DNA of 64,000 nt from Magicicada septendecula (GCA_034769895.1 CM068375.1:256287542-256351541); one strand, 5' to 3'. Shown: positions 23,821 through 34,053, numbered from the stretch's first letter. A program made the numbers and translations. The notes: generated from the letters alone by a model not told the origin.

Positions 23821-24340
23821 TGTTGGTATTTGTATGTGGAGATTATATTAATGGAAGGTTGGCTAATCTGCTTTATAATCTAATTCTGCTTGCACTGCAG
23901 ACTTGACGGTCACATTGCTCTGAGCGGTCAAATACAATAGACATTAGTTACGCTTGTTGCGTTCCACCTGTCGGTTTAACTATTTTCATGTCGCGACATA
24001 TTATGTAGGCCTTAGGCCTAAATTATTTCATGTTCTCTTAAAGTGTTGCATAATTGTGTTTCATTTCTAAAATGTAAATTTAGAATTAAAATGTAAATCT
24101 CTTAATGTGATTTTCTCAGACATCATGTTGCATAGAAGGCTTAGCTAACCTTCTTGAAATCTAAATTCATTTGTACCATTTACGTACAATAAATGTATTA
24201 AATTACAGTCCGCTTATCCACAATTATTTCCACCATCCTGGCCAATTTAACTCCACGACATTATTAAGATGATCAACGAAGGAATCTACACGTCAAAATT
24301 TTAGTTGAACAAAAATATTAATCAAACACAATTCTTAACA
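23821..24340 (+). repeat. 3' LTR of the BEL/Pao element
   Basis: The right end (24275-24340) matches window bases 1-66. The left end is put at TGTTGGTATTTG because LTRs begin TG; a clear purine tract before it is lacking, so this boundary is uncertain by tens of bases. Confidence 0.65.
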
Positions 24341-25190
24341 ATCATTTTAATAGAAATTCTTATTCATATACCTTAACTGTCTAAGCTCAATATGCCTAGT
24401 TTTACAAAAATCTATTACTATTATTTTGGTACTTTCTTGTTAAGATAAACATTAGTGTTATTAACACTATCACATATAATATTAATTAATGTGACCCAAA
24501 CTAATTAATAATAACTCTTAGTAATATATAACCATTCCCCTTAACTTACTGTATTTATAAATAAAACAAAATTTCGTAAGTCCTTAACATTGTCCTCCTT
24601 ACTTATCATTATTGACATTATTTTAACTGTGATAAACATAATTATTACAGTCTTCGTTATCATGAATTAAACAATAAAATAAACAATTTTTAATTAAGTC
24701 TTTAATTACTTATTTCTTGAAACTCCAAAATGTCATGTAACAATATGCATACAGTTTTTCATTCGGCTCTGTAGTATGTTTGTTTATATGTATGTATGGA
24801 TGGGATGGGTGGATGGTGGACTTGGCTGCAATTATTTGTGTGATTACTGTACAAATTTGATCTTTTTATTTTCCTTAATATAGTAAATACAACAGAGACA
24901 CAAGTTTCATTGTATGCTTGTATCATATATGACAATAACGATTTGAGTTTCATACAAACTTGGTTTTTATGCACAACACAAATTTTATACTTTCTATTGA
25001 CAATCCACAGTTAATAAAATTCACATGTTTATTATATTACATAATGTATGTAGTCCAAGTAATGTATACATTTGTTAGATTATCAAGATTAGAGCCGGAT
25101 CTGTTCCAGAAAAGTCTTGTCTGGTGTTATTATGTGATGATACGGTACTCGCTGGTCAGTGGACTGGTATTGATTCCTCAGTCCCTGGAG
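24341..25190. other. AT-rich intergenic stretch
   Basis: No gene, RNA or clear repeat supported. It contains a short TATGTATGGATGGGATGG-like run near 24789. Confidence 0.5.
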
Positions 25191-25199
25191 TAGATGAAG

Positions 25200-25735
25200 A
25201 ATTTATTTCAGGATTTTGAAGTTCATACCACGTTCGAATATTGAAAACTTCAGATTTTGTATCATCACTGAAGGAGATAGGCTACTCAGCACTGTTTTAA
25301 TGTGTTCCCTGAAAGTTTCTATAGCGGAATTGAATTTGGTCAGACTCTGCACATCCTTTTGTCTCTGCTCCTCTCTCCTTTTTAAGAGCTTAATTAGTTC
25401 AGCATGTTGATAATGATGTTTTCTTTATTTCACATGCATATTTTGTTTTGTACTCGGAGCTGGTTGTTTTTCATTCTATGCTTGGCATAGGATTTTCTTC
25501 AGTGTTATTGGTAGTATCAGATGTGTGTTTCTGAAGCTGCTGATGGTGTCATATTGATGTCCTGTGATGGTTCTTCTATATTGGACATACTGTCTCACTC
25601 CCTGTGCACTACACTTAAAAATGTCGACCTATCGTAAAGATGTCACTTTGGTACTTTAGTCGCAGCTGAACCTGTTCCCTTTTTAATTTTATTTTTACAC
25701 CAGAAGTAAGAATACATAGCGACTTCCGTTCGGAA
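25200..25735 (-). pseudogene. MADF/Myb-like accessory gene remnant, probably of a Harbinger element
   Basis: Read on the - strand, an acceptor-like TTTTTTCAG near 25742 is followed by pieces resembling the end of a MADF/SANT-like domain (KKGTGSAATKV, HLYDRSTFL), then SNIEEPSQDINMTPSAASE, and later a charged helix (HAELIKLLKRREEQRQKDV) that ends as such proteins do. The pieces are in more than one frame with stops between. Harbinger/PIF elements carry such a DNA-binding second gene next to the DDE transposase, which here starts at about 25795 on the other strand. It could instead be a decayed host MADF-family gene. Confidence 0.5.
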
Positions 25736-25794
25736 ACTTCACCTGAAAAAAATAATAATTAATGTACTTGGCATGAATATTGTTTTACAGTCAC

Positions 25795-26152
25795 AAATAC
25801 TGTTTTAAATTATTTTGCTTTAAGTTCATGGCTACAGGGGAATTCTACAAATCACTGAAATTTCCATATCGCATTTCTGCATTACACATTAGTGTGAGTG
25901 TGAAAAAACATGACCAATATTGAGTAAAAAACTTATTCAAATTTTCATGCCTAATCCAACAGAGAGGAACTTCAAACAATTATCAGATGATTTCTGGAAT
26001 CTGTGAGATTTTCTAAACTGTATTGGCACAATTGATTGGTAAACACGTCTGTATTAAATACCATGAAAATAGTGGGTCTCTGTTTTTCAATTGCAAACAT
26101 TTTTCTATTCTTCTTTTGGCTCTTGTAAGTAGAAATTACAAAATTTCCACCG
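25795..26152 (+). pseudogene. Harbinger (HARBI1-like) DDE transposase remnant, first part
   Basis: Translation gives FMATGEFYKSLKFPYRIS, matching the LATGxSFxSLxxxFRIS block of HARBI1-like transposases. NCIGTID and GKHVCIKYHENSGSLFFNC follow, the core with the first catalytic Asp (family NCIGALDGKHI.I..P..SGS.Y.N). LLLALVSRNYKIS comes before the LTR. At least one stop (about 25998) and a frameshift (about 26037) are visible, so it is dead. The sequence continues at 27313 in frame once the inserted LTR and one ACCG are left out. Confidence 0.8.
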
Positions 26153-27308
26153 TGTAACGGTACGAAATTGTAGGGCCAAGTTAACATTTTAAAAATTATA
26201 TTCCCCATGCAGTTATTGTTCACCTTTTTGGAACCTCGACTTAGTCAAAGTATGCAGTGTTTATTACAGAACAAAACGTCTATGTTTTGTCTCCGCACTC
26301 ACGCAGCGCAGACAGATTGTGAAACAAAACACAATTTTGCATCAGCCGTGGATCACGGAGAAAATTACGCCAGTGTTATAGCGCCTTTAAAATGCACCAA
26401 TTGGAGCGCAGGCTCTTGATCACGTGACCAGACAACTCTGGGCATTACCGTCTTAGCACAGTAATAGGGCAGTTCTATTGTAACTCCTGGTAGAGCGGCC
26501 AGAAAAAATCAGCATATTTTGTTTTACTTTAAAAAACAGTGGCCTCGGACGTGAAGGATAGGCCGTAATCAATAGTCGGCCTATCCGGCAAAAAACAACT
26601 AACAGTGCGCAAATAATGTAGCGGCCATTAAACATTAAGTGCCCAGGCGAAACTTAAAAGCCGGCTATATCAAAAAATATATAAACATATACATTACAGT
26701 GCCTAAAGAGTTTTAAAGTAATGAGGTGAAGTAATTAACGACATAATAAGTTCAACGAAAACAGTTACGTGAGTGCGGTAGGCGGAAGCAAGTGGCAAAC
26801 ACGAGTGTCTGACCAGCCATATGAACACGCAGCTGATGGGTAACAGTACTGAACCTAATTTACTAACAAAAGAAAAAAGTAGAAAAAATTCTAATCAAAG
26901 CATAAGTACCGTTTAATAGCCACAATTTAAAAGATTTTGTTAATGAGATCTCAGTAAGGGAATGTAAAGAGGATGAGTGAGAGAGTGTAGCAAAGTGCTG
27001 GTTAAAATAATAACGTTATTGTCAATTCTTTTTCATATTAATAGTTTATATTGAAAGATTAAATATACATGTATTCCTGTCTTATTATTGAAATTGCAAT
27101 GTAGAGTTAAAAACAAAATGAGATAGTTCAGGTTAATAAATGAAAGTTAATTTGGTAAAATCCTCAAAAGGTGTGTTAGCGTAATCATTTCGCACTTAAA
27201 CCCAGATAACCTTGTCCGCAGCTGATTTTCGTCTGTATTACCTTGGAGAAGTAACCCTAAGGTAAGATAAAGAGTTCTATTATTTGCATATAAATTAATA
27301 TTGTTTCA
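26153..27308 (+). repeat. Solo LTR of the TGTAAC family in the Harbinger transposase
   Basis: It starts TGTAACGGTACGAAATTG, ends TTGTTTCA, and is flanked by ACCG (26149-26152 and 27309-27312). It shares GTGGCCTCGGACGTGAAGGA-type sequence with the LTR at 54683 (ATGGCCTCGGATGTGTAAGA) and GTGTTAGCGTAATCATTTCG-type sequence with the one at 35579. It contains GAGATCTC at 26945-26952 and AAGTGCTGGTT at about 26993. Confidence 0.87.
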
Positions 27309-27312
27309 ACCG

Positions 27313-27691
27313 GGCAATTCAATATCCCCGAAGATATTTTCCTACCTGGCACTAACATATTAGCCCCACATGTAATTGTAGGCAACAAAGCCTTTATGGA
27401 TACATTTATGATAAAACCTTGCTAAAAAATGTCAGAAACTGTTCACTGAAATCTAGTTCCAATTATTCCTTGTGTCGAGCAAGGACAGTTACTGAAAACG
27501 CATTTGCCATTCTTTGCCAAGTTTTTAGAGTATTTTACACACCCTCTGCTTGTATGCCCCAAACTTGTGACTATCTCATATCAGCTTTAAGTTGTTTACG
27601 TAGTTTGTTAAGGGATGGATACCTAAAAACAATGCAAATCTCATTTGACACAACTGCACTCCCACAAGAAAACATGATAGCATTTGATTGA
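27313..27691 (+). pseudogene. Harbinger (HARBI1-like) DDE transposase remnant, second part
   Basis: It begins FNIPEDIFLPGTNILAPHVI then VGNKAFMDTFMIKP, the second catalytic block (family L.G....PYV.VGD.AF.L...L.RP). From 27419 in another frame comes NYSLCRARTVTENAFAILCQ then VFRVFYTP, the third block with the catalytic Glu (family NYRLSRARRIVENAFGIL..RFRV). SALSCLRSLLRD closes it as expected. A stop and a frame change near 27420 mark decay. Confidence 0.85.
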
Positions 27692-29100
27692 AGGGATGGG
27701 TACGCAAATGCTAGTGGTTTTGAAATGAAAACCACAGACTTTTTCTCCCATCCTACTGGGCAAGTGCCTTGGCGAAATAACATAGTACAAAGAACTGGCT
27801 AACTGTTGAAACATGCAAAATGTTATATATCTTACTGTGTTAAAAACATACTTGTTGGGAATGAATTATAAAGAAACAATTATAAGTAAATAGTGTTTAA
27901 CTACTTACCAAGGATGTTAAATTTTCTCAAATCTCCTTCCAAATACTGCCTCGCATTACTGCGTGTTTATAACCAGCCACACGTGTTATACAAAACTGCA
28001 TACTTTGACACAAACTCCACAAATTTTTCATCATGGGAAGGTGAAAAGGACATATTCAATGCATGTGCTGCATGCTGCCAAACTGTTACTGATGCTACCA
28101 AGCAGCACTACTCAGGCGGCGGTGGTGGAGTTCAAAACATATCCTTATTAAAATGTATTGGAACAGTAGTGATCATTCACTCAGTGGCAAGCTGCTTTGG
28201 ATGCAAGGTTCGAAATCGTACCTTTAGATACCAAACCACAGGAAGAACAGACCATCAACAATCCGAACTATCAGTAATCCAAACACATCATAAGTTTTTT
28301 TTTAAGCAGTATATAATCACCAAAATTACAGTTTAATATATTTTAAATTAAGCAAGTTTGTACTACATGTTCTAATCTAATGTGCTGCAGACATTACACA
28401 ATAATAATATGAAAGTCATCCAGAGGTAAAGAACGTTTGACTTTGGCGGACAATACAGCACCCCGCCCCCCTCCCAAACACCACTTCTGCCGTGGTGTAA
28501 TATGAACAATATTACTCTGCATTATAGTACTCGAAGATTTCGTTTTTGATAAAGGTAAATGCAACCAAGTGAATAATATTGAATCTGGATTCTTGTTGAT
28601 ATCACACTCGTAACTAGAAAAACATTTGTTTTTAAGCTGATGTGGACAGAAACTTCTGATAGCATTGGCTGATTCCTGATCAAGGAGGCAACACAAAAGT
28701 AAAACTCCTAAGTGTACCAGGTAGTGTGTGGAGCTAATATTACTTTCATACTTACCACATAGGTACCTGGTCTTTTTTCTGGTGATGTACATAGGTTAGC
28801 CTTATACGCAGATGAAGGTGGTATCTCCTCATATTTAGTGTTACATTAGCTGATTAGGTATCTTCCACATAGTATGGGGCAGTTGAGATACACTGTATTT
28901 AATCAATTCTAAGGTGCATAATTTTTATTTATTTTGGGAAAAAATTAAGACACAAGGAATTAAAATTGAATTTATTACTTATTTGAAAATGAAAATGTAC
29001 ACAGTTGAACATTATGCTGTACAAAATATAAACTACAACAATGTTAAAATTGTTTGTTTTAATTTAGAGTGATATTTTATTACATGATAAGCATTTTCAC
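27692..29100. other. Intergenic stretch without assignable gene
   Basis: ORFs at 27893-28336 (+) and 28394-28792 (-) have no motif I recognise and read like chance ORFs; they may be remains of the Harbinger element, whose right end I could not place. No RNA gene seen. Confidence 0.4.
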
Positions 29101-29250
29101 CATCAGTCATTTCATCAACTGTTATCAGTTGAATCAGCGTTTTTACAGTTGGAACTCATATTCATCACTGGTTGAATTATGACAGTCATCAATATTTCTG
29201 TAGGCACAATGCAGTAACATCTACAGAATCAAAAAAAAAAAAAAAAAAAC

Positions 29251-29263
29251 AATTAAATCTACT
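29251..29263. repeat. Target duplication of the Penelope-like composite, left
   Basis: AATTAAATCTACT, repeated at 33673-33685. It follows a poly(A) run on the + strand (29231-29249). Confidence 0.8.
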
Positions 29264-29286
29264 TTACTAAAAATGAACTTTATCTT

Positions 29287-29950
29287 GTGAAAAACTTACT
29301 TTTTTCGTCGGACGCGTTTCGGCTTAGTATCCGCCTTCTTCAGCTTTTAGTCAGACTGCCATCATTTCGTAACGGTTTTTGTGTGGAAGGTGTAGTGGGG
29401 GTGGTGTGTGGAGGAAGGGGATTGGCGCAGGGATTCAACTTGATGTTTGTTTTTTGTAAAATTGTGTCAAAAAGTGTATGTGATTTATATTGCAATTGAT
29501 CGTTGAGTATGTTGTTTGGTTGTGTTGTGTGGTGTTTATATATTTCGTATTGTTCAGTTGTGTTGAGTTTTCGGCCTTTAGGTAAGTAATGTAAAATTTC
29601 GAGATTGGTGTCTATGTTGGTGTAACTATGGTTTTCTGTGTGTATGTGTGTGGCAAATGCGGAGTGTATATTGTTGTTGGTTAGAGCTTTTAAATGTTCA
29701 GAATAACGGGATGAAAAAGATCTTCCTGTCTGGCCGATGTAGAAACTATTGCAGTCATTACATTTTAATTTGTAAACACCTGTTTTGTTATATTTGTCTA
29801 TGTCTGTGTTTGTATTATTGATGTGTTTTGTAATGGTATTGGTTGTTCTGTATGCTATTTTGTATTTGTGTTTTCTGAATGTGTTGGCGATTTTGTGTGT
29901 GTAGGAGTTGTGGTATGTGAGTGTGATGTATTTATTGTGTTGTGTGCTGA
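29287..29950 (-). pseudogene. GIY-YIG endonuclease part of PLE unit 1
   Basis: This segment matches the endonuclease of unit 2 almost base for base, but is read in a different frame from the RT ORF that precedes it, so the RT-endonuclease protein of unit 1 is broken. GVYKLKCNDCNSFYIGQTG is the GIY-YIG motif, followed by SFSSRYSEHLKAL with the catalytic Arg. The nuclease nicks target DNA to prime reverse transcription. Confidence 0.85.
29305..29350 (-). ncRNA. Candidate hammerhead ribozyme in PLE unit 1
   Basis: On the - strand CTGAAGA is followed by a short GGC...GCC stem, then GAAAC, and GCGTC directly after. This is the order of the hammerhead core (CUGANGA, stem II, GAAA, short stem III, cleavage triplet). 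Penelope-like elements are known to carry hammerheads with a short stem III in their terminal repeats. The copies at 31920-31965 (-) and 33550-33595 (+) keep the core. Stem I was not settled by eye. Confidence 0.5.
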
Positions 29951-31866
29951 TGGTATTTTGTGTTTTTGTTTTTGATGCGTTTGTGTAGCGTGTTTATTAA
30001 ATTAGGGTTGTAACCGTTTCTGATTGCTATGTATTTTATTGTGTTGAGTTCGTCGGTGTCATCTTGTTTATTTAAGGGTATTTTAGTTAGTCTATGGAGC
30101 ATATGGTTGAAGGCCGCATGTTTATGTTGTGTTGGGTGGTTTGATGTGTTGTGTATAACCATGTCAGTTGTGGTTGGTTTCCTGTATATTTTGTATGTGT
30201 GTGTGTTGTTAGTTTTGTTAATTGTTAGGTCTAGAAAATTTATACTATTGTTTTGTTCAATTTCCAGTGTAAATTTTAATTTGTGGTGTATAGTGTTTAT
30301 GTATTTGTGGAAGTTTTCAACTTGTCTTGTGTTGCCTTTGAATAAAAGTAATATGTCATCTACATACCTGTGCCAATATATAATTTTGTTAGTGTATTTG
30401 TTGTTGCTTATTATGTGGTTCTGTTCTATGTTGTGTATATATATTTCTGCTAGTATTCCTGATATGGGGGAGCCCATTGGGAGACCCTCTGTTTGTATGT
30501 ATATCTTGTTATTGTATGTAAAGTAATTTTGTTCAGTTATTAGTTTGGTCAGTGTAATGATTTCTTGTATGTGTGTTTCAGGTGTGTTGTTTTGTCTGAG
30601 TAGTTGTTCTAGTGTTTGGATGGTTTCTTTGATGGGGACATTAGTGTATAAATTGGTTATATCAAAAGATGCCAGAGTTGAGTTATGTGGGATATGGATG
30701 TGTTCAGTTTTCTTGACTAGGTCTATGTTGTTTTTGATGGATGTGTTGTTACTGAGATTAATATTTTCTCTGATTATCTTGTCTAGTTGTTTTGCGATTT
30801 TGTGGGAGGGTGCCTGTGTGTTGTTTATTAATGGTCTGATGGGAATGTTCGGTTTATGTATTTTTGGTAATGCATTTAGTATAGGGGGGTTAGGTTTTAT
30901 TTGTTTAAGGTATTTGGCGCTTTCTGGTTTGATTATATGTTTTGTGTTGTTTATAAACTTATTAATCTGTTTATGAAATTTTAGTGTGGGGTCTTTATTT
31001 ATTTCTGTTATATTATTTTCGTTGAAGAAATTTTCGATTTTAGTGTTTAATTGGTGTTTGTCCATTATGACGCTAATGTTACCTTTGTCAGCTTTTAGGA
31101 TTGTTGTGTTGTGTTCAAGTAACTTGTGTTTTACATTGTTAAGTGTTTTTATTTCATTGTTGTGTATTTTTGGTTTTGTATGTGTGTTTAGAAGTTTTCG
31201 TTTTATTTCGTGGCGAATCGGGTCCTGGTCATTAAAGTGCGTGTTTTGTACAGCTGTTTCTGCGTCTATGATTATGTCACGTGTGTGTTTATTGTGATTT
31301 TTGTTAGTTGCATTGTTATTTAAATTATGTTTCAGTCCTTTGTTTAATAAATCCATTTCATCCTTTGTGAAATTAATGGTTGTTGTATTAACTACGCGTG
31401 CGTGGAATTTGTATGTCGGTTCAGGGATAGATTCAATTGTGCGTGTTGTGAGGTTAGTTATTTTTTTGTTGTGTCTAGCTTGTATAGTCAATTTGAGTTT
31501 TTCTATGTTGTCTTGTGTGTGTTGTAGTACATTTTCAAGTTCCGTGTGGTGTAATATTTGTGTGAGTTTCATGTGTAATTTATATGCCTGTTTGTTGAGT
31601 GTGTCTTTTTTATGGTATAAATAATTGATTATGTTATTTAGGTTTATTTGTTCTAATTTCCGTTTGGTTTGAAGTGCTGTATGTGTGTTTTGTTTTATTG
31701 TAACTTGTGCGTGTGTTGGTATGATGTTGTGTTTTCGACAAGTTTTGTTGAATGCTATGTGTAAGGAAGTTTTTGTTACTTGTTGTTTGGCGTTTCTGTA
31801 CTTATTGATGAAATACGCTTTATCTGCGGTATTATAGTTGTCTTGATTGTTCATCTCTTCTTTCAC
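29932..31866 (-). CDS. Penelope-like reverse transcriptase ORF (unit 1)
   Basis: The 644-residue ORF has an Asn/Lys/Thr-rich N-terminal region, then the PLE-specific N-terminal RT blocks (LKADKGNISVIMDK, NPPILNALPKIHKPNIPIRP, TLASFDITNLYTNVP), the GLPMGSPISGILAEIYI block, the catalytic box WHRYVDDILLLFKG and INFLDLTI. RT of this family is related to telomerase RT and copies the element RNA at a nicked target. The start MKEEMNN lies just inside the unit, shortly after the terminal repeat. The typical Penelope ORF runs on into a GIY-YIG endonuclease; here that part is in another frame. Confidence 0.92.
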   Translation of the reverse strand: MKEEMNNQDNYNTADKAYFINKYRNAKQQVTKTSLHIAFNKTCRKHNIIPTHAQVTIKQNTHTALQTKRKLEQINLNNIINYLYHKKDTLNKQAYKLHMKLTQILHHTELENVLQHTQDNIEKLKLTIQARHNKKITNLTTRTIESIPEPTYKFHARVVNTTTINFTKDEMDLLNKGLKHNLNNNATNKNHNKHTRDIIIDAETAVQNTHFNDQDPIRHEIKRKLLNTHTKPKIHNNEIKTLNNVKHKLLEHNTTILKADKGNISVIMDKHQLNTKIENFFNENNITEINKDPTLKFHKQINKFINNTKHIIKPESAKYLKQIKPNPPILNALPKIHKPNIPIRPLINNTQAPSHKIAKQLDKIIRENINLSNNTSIKNNIDLVKKTEHIHIPHNSTLASFDITNLYTNVPIKETIQTLEQLLRQNNTPETHIQEIITLTKLITEQNYFTYNNKIYIQTEGLPMGSPISGILAEIYIHNIEQNHIISNNKYTNKIIYWHRYVDDILLLFKGNTRQVENFHKYINTIHHKLKFTLEIEQNNSINFLDLTINKTNNTHTYKIYRKPTTTDMVIHNTSNHPTQHKHAAFNHMLHRLTKIPLNKQDDTDELNTIKYIAIRNGYNPNLINTLHKRIKNKNTKYHQHTTQ

Positions 31867-31876
31867 AGCACTATCA

Positions 31877-32752
31877 CTTTACTAAAAATGAACTTTATCT
31901 TGTGAAAAACTTACTTTTTTCGTCGGACGCGTTTCGGCTTAGTATCCGCCTTCTTCAGCTTTTAGTCAGACTGCCATCATTTCGTAACGGTTTTTGTGTG
32001 GAAGGTGTAGTGGGGGTGGTGTGTGGAGGAAGGGGATTGGCGCAGGGATTCAACTTGATGTTTGTTTTTTGTAAAATTGTGTCAAAAAGTGTATGTGATT
32101 TATATTGCAATTGATCGTTGAGTATGTTGTTTGGTTGTGTTGTGTGGTGTTTATATATTTCGTATTGTTCAGTTGTGTTGAGTTTTCGGCCTTTAGGTAA
32201 GTAATGTAAAATTTCGAGATTGGTGTCTATGTTGGTGTAACTATGGTTTTCTGTGTGTATGTGTGTGGCAAATGCGGAGTGTATATTGTTGTTGGTTAGA
32301 GCTTTTAAATGTTCAGAATAACGGGATGAAAAAGATCTTCCTGTCTGGCCGATGTAGAAACTATTGCAGTCATTACATTTTAATTTGTAAACACCTGTTT
32401 TGTTATATTTGTCTATGTCTGTGTTTGTATTATTGATGTGTTTTGTAATGGTATTGGTTGTTCTGTATGCTATTTTGTATTTGTGTTTTCTGAATGTGTT
32501 GGCGATTTTGTGTGTGTAGGAGTTGTGGTATGTGAGTGTGATGTATTTATTGTGTTGTGTGCTGATGGTATTTTGTGTTTTGTTGTTTTTGTTTTTGATG
32601 CGTTTGTGTAGCGTGTTTATTAAATTAGGGTTGTAACCGTTTCTGATTGCTATGTATTTTATTGTGTTGAGTTCGTCGGTGTAATCTTGTTTATTTAAGG
32701 GTATTTTAGTTAGTCTATGGAGCATATGGTTGAAGGCCGCATGCCACATCAA
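31877..32752. repeat. Left arm of a near-perfect long palindrome
   Basis: This arm is nearly the reverse complement of 32755-33640. The centre lies in CCACATCAAACCACCCA at about 32743-32760. It would fold into a hairpin of roughly 870 bp. Confidence 0.88.
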
Positions 32753-32764
32753 ACCACCCAACAC
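31955..32764 (-). pseudogene. 5'-truncated PLE unit 2: RT end fused to GIY-YIG endonuclease
   Basis: A 269-residue ORF starts in junction sequence (about first nine residues are not element sequence) and continues from AAFNHMLHRLTKIPLNKQ, the RT thumb end, through the endonuclease GVYKLKCNDCNSFYIGQTG and SFSSRYSEHLKAL to a C-terminus LRNDGSLTKS. It shows how the RT and endonuclease are normally joined in one frame. There is no own start region, so no functional product is expected. Confidence 0.85.
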
Positions 32765-33640
32765 AACATAAACATGCGGCCTTCAACCATATGCTCCATA
32801 GACTAACTAAAATACCCTTAAATAAACAAGATGACACCGACGAACTCAACACAATAAAATACATAGCAATCAGAAACGGTTACAACCCTAATTTAATAAA
32901 CACGCTACACAAACGCATCAAAAACAAAAACACAAAATACCATCAGCACACAACACAATAAATACATCACACTCACATACCACAACTCCTACACACACAA
33001 AATCGCCAACACATTCAGAAAACACAAATACAAAATAGCATACAGAACAACCAATACCATTACAAAACACATCAATAATACAAACACAGACATAGACAAA
33101 TATAACAAAACAGGTGTTTACAAATTAAAATGTAATGACTGCAATAGTTTCTACATCGGCCAGACAGGAAGATCTTTTTCATCCCGTTATTCTGAACATT
33201 TAAAAGCTCTAACCAACAACAATATACACTCCGCATTTGCCACACACATACACACAGAAAACCATAGTTACACCAACATAGACACCAATCTCGAAATTTT
33301 ACATTACTTACCTAAAGGCCGAAAACTCAACACAACTGAACAATACGAAATATATAAACACCACACAACACAACCAAACAACATACTCAACGATCAATTG
33401 CAATATAAATCACATACACTTTTTGACACAATTTTACAAAAAACAAACATCAAGTTGAATCCCTGCGCCAATCCCCTTCCTCCACACACCACCCCCACTA
33501 CACCTTCCACACAAAAACCGTTACGAAATGATGGCAGTCTGACTAAAAGCTGAAGAAGGCGGATACTAAGCCGAAACGTGTCCGACGAAAAAAGTAAGTT
33601 TTTCACAAGATAAAGTTCATTTTTAGTAAAGTGATAGTGC
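32753..33640 (+). pseudogene. Inverted PLE unit 3 (right palindrome arm)
   Basis: The + strand reads the same RT end and GIY-YIG endonuclease sequence as units 1 and 2 (ACTGCAATAGTTTCTACATC encodes the NSFYI part). It also ends with the terminal repeat and the hammerhead-like core at 33550-33595, then about 24 bases matching the start of unit 1 (AGAGATGAACAATCAAGACA) before the target duplication. It has no complete ORF. Confidence 0.85.
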
Positions 33641-33672
33641 TGTGAAAGAAGAGATGAACAATCAAGACAACT

Positions 33673-33685
33673 AATTAAATCTACT
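33673..33685. repeat. Target duplication of the Penelope-like composite, right
   Basis: AATTAAATCTACT, identical to 29251-29263. Confidence 0.8.
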
Positions 33686-34053
33686 ATAACTTCAAGTACT
33701 TCATGACATGGCAGCTAATACCCAGTTGGTTGCATGTGCTTTCATAATCTTGCCTGACGGGGTAGGGAGTAAGTTTTTGAAAAATAATCAGGCTCTTCAT
33801 ATGTTATCTTAAATAGACCTTTGCAACATTTATTCCATAATGCCAAGTAACTGAAGTTGGTTTGTCATGCCATATGGAATCACTACCAACTCACAATTCT
33901 AATGGCCATCCCAGTTTTAATTTGCAGCATTGGTTGTATGGGCTACACTGTGCCGGGTTTCGTGTTTGGCAGTGCGCATTCGGTGCATTGAAGGCGTTTG
34001 AAATATATTTCTCCTGAACAGCGACATCAATTTACTGCTACATGGAGGAAACA

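Larger units (their letters stand above)
1..24340 (+). mobile_element. BEL/Pao LTR retrotransposon fossil, split by nested insertions
   Basis: Parts in order are the 5' LTR end, primer-binding site, gag, CCHC-type zinc knuckles, protease, reverse transcriptase with RNase H, integrase, an AT-rich 3' non-coding stretch and the 3' LTR. The order protease-RT-RNaseH-integrase and the style of the integrase match BEL/Pao. No envelope-like ORF is seen. About 66 bases of the 5' LTR end lie inside the window and differ from the 3' LTR end at three positions by eye, so the insertion is not very recent. The element is broken, with several breaks besides two large insertions (2079-6867 and 10877-22887). 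Removing the insertions leaves roughly 7.5 kb, normal for the family. The left LTR and left target duplication lie outside the window. Confidence 0.93.
29264..33672 (-). mobile_element. Penelope-like element composite: two units in tandem plus one inverted unit
   Basis: The 13-bp duplication AATTAAATCTACT bounds the whole block, so it entered as one event or was rearranged after entry. Unit 1 (29264-about 31885, - strand) carries reverse transcriptase and GIY-YIG endonuclease. Unit 2 (about 31877-32752, - strand) is a 5'-truncated copy with the endonuclease. Unit 3 (about 32753-33672, + strand) is a nearly identical truncated copy in inverse orientation, so units 2 and 3 form a palindrome of about 0.87 kb arms. 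The repeated end sequence CTTTACTAAAAATGAACTTT plays the role of the pseudo-LTR known for the family. The units are almost identical, so the insertion is young. Confidence 0.9.
29100..33930 (-). pseudogene. Tigger/pogo-type DDE transposase fragment, split by the Penelope-like composite
   Basis: On the - strand, 33930 to 33740 reads VVIPYGMTNQLQLLG, close to the VIPGGMTSQLQPLDV block of pogo/Tigger/jerky DDE_1 transposases, then a GKIMKAHATNWVLAAM stretch like the family's G.I.....T...WV..AW. After the PLE, 29190-29140 gives an acidic tail (DDCHNSTSDEYEF), common at the end of these proteins. Several stops are present. Only 29100-29263 and 33673-33930 belong to it. No inverted repeats were found. 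Confidence 0.55.

Noticed and set aside
27893-28792. 147-aa (+) and 132-aa (-) ORFs
   Set aside because: No domain recognised, no conserved pattern; treated as chance ORFs in decayed repeat.
30029-31624. Several + strand ORFs (165, 143, 103, 107 aa) rich in Leu, Cys and Val
   Set aside because: They are antisense shadows of the Penelope-like reverse transcriptase on the - strand.
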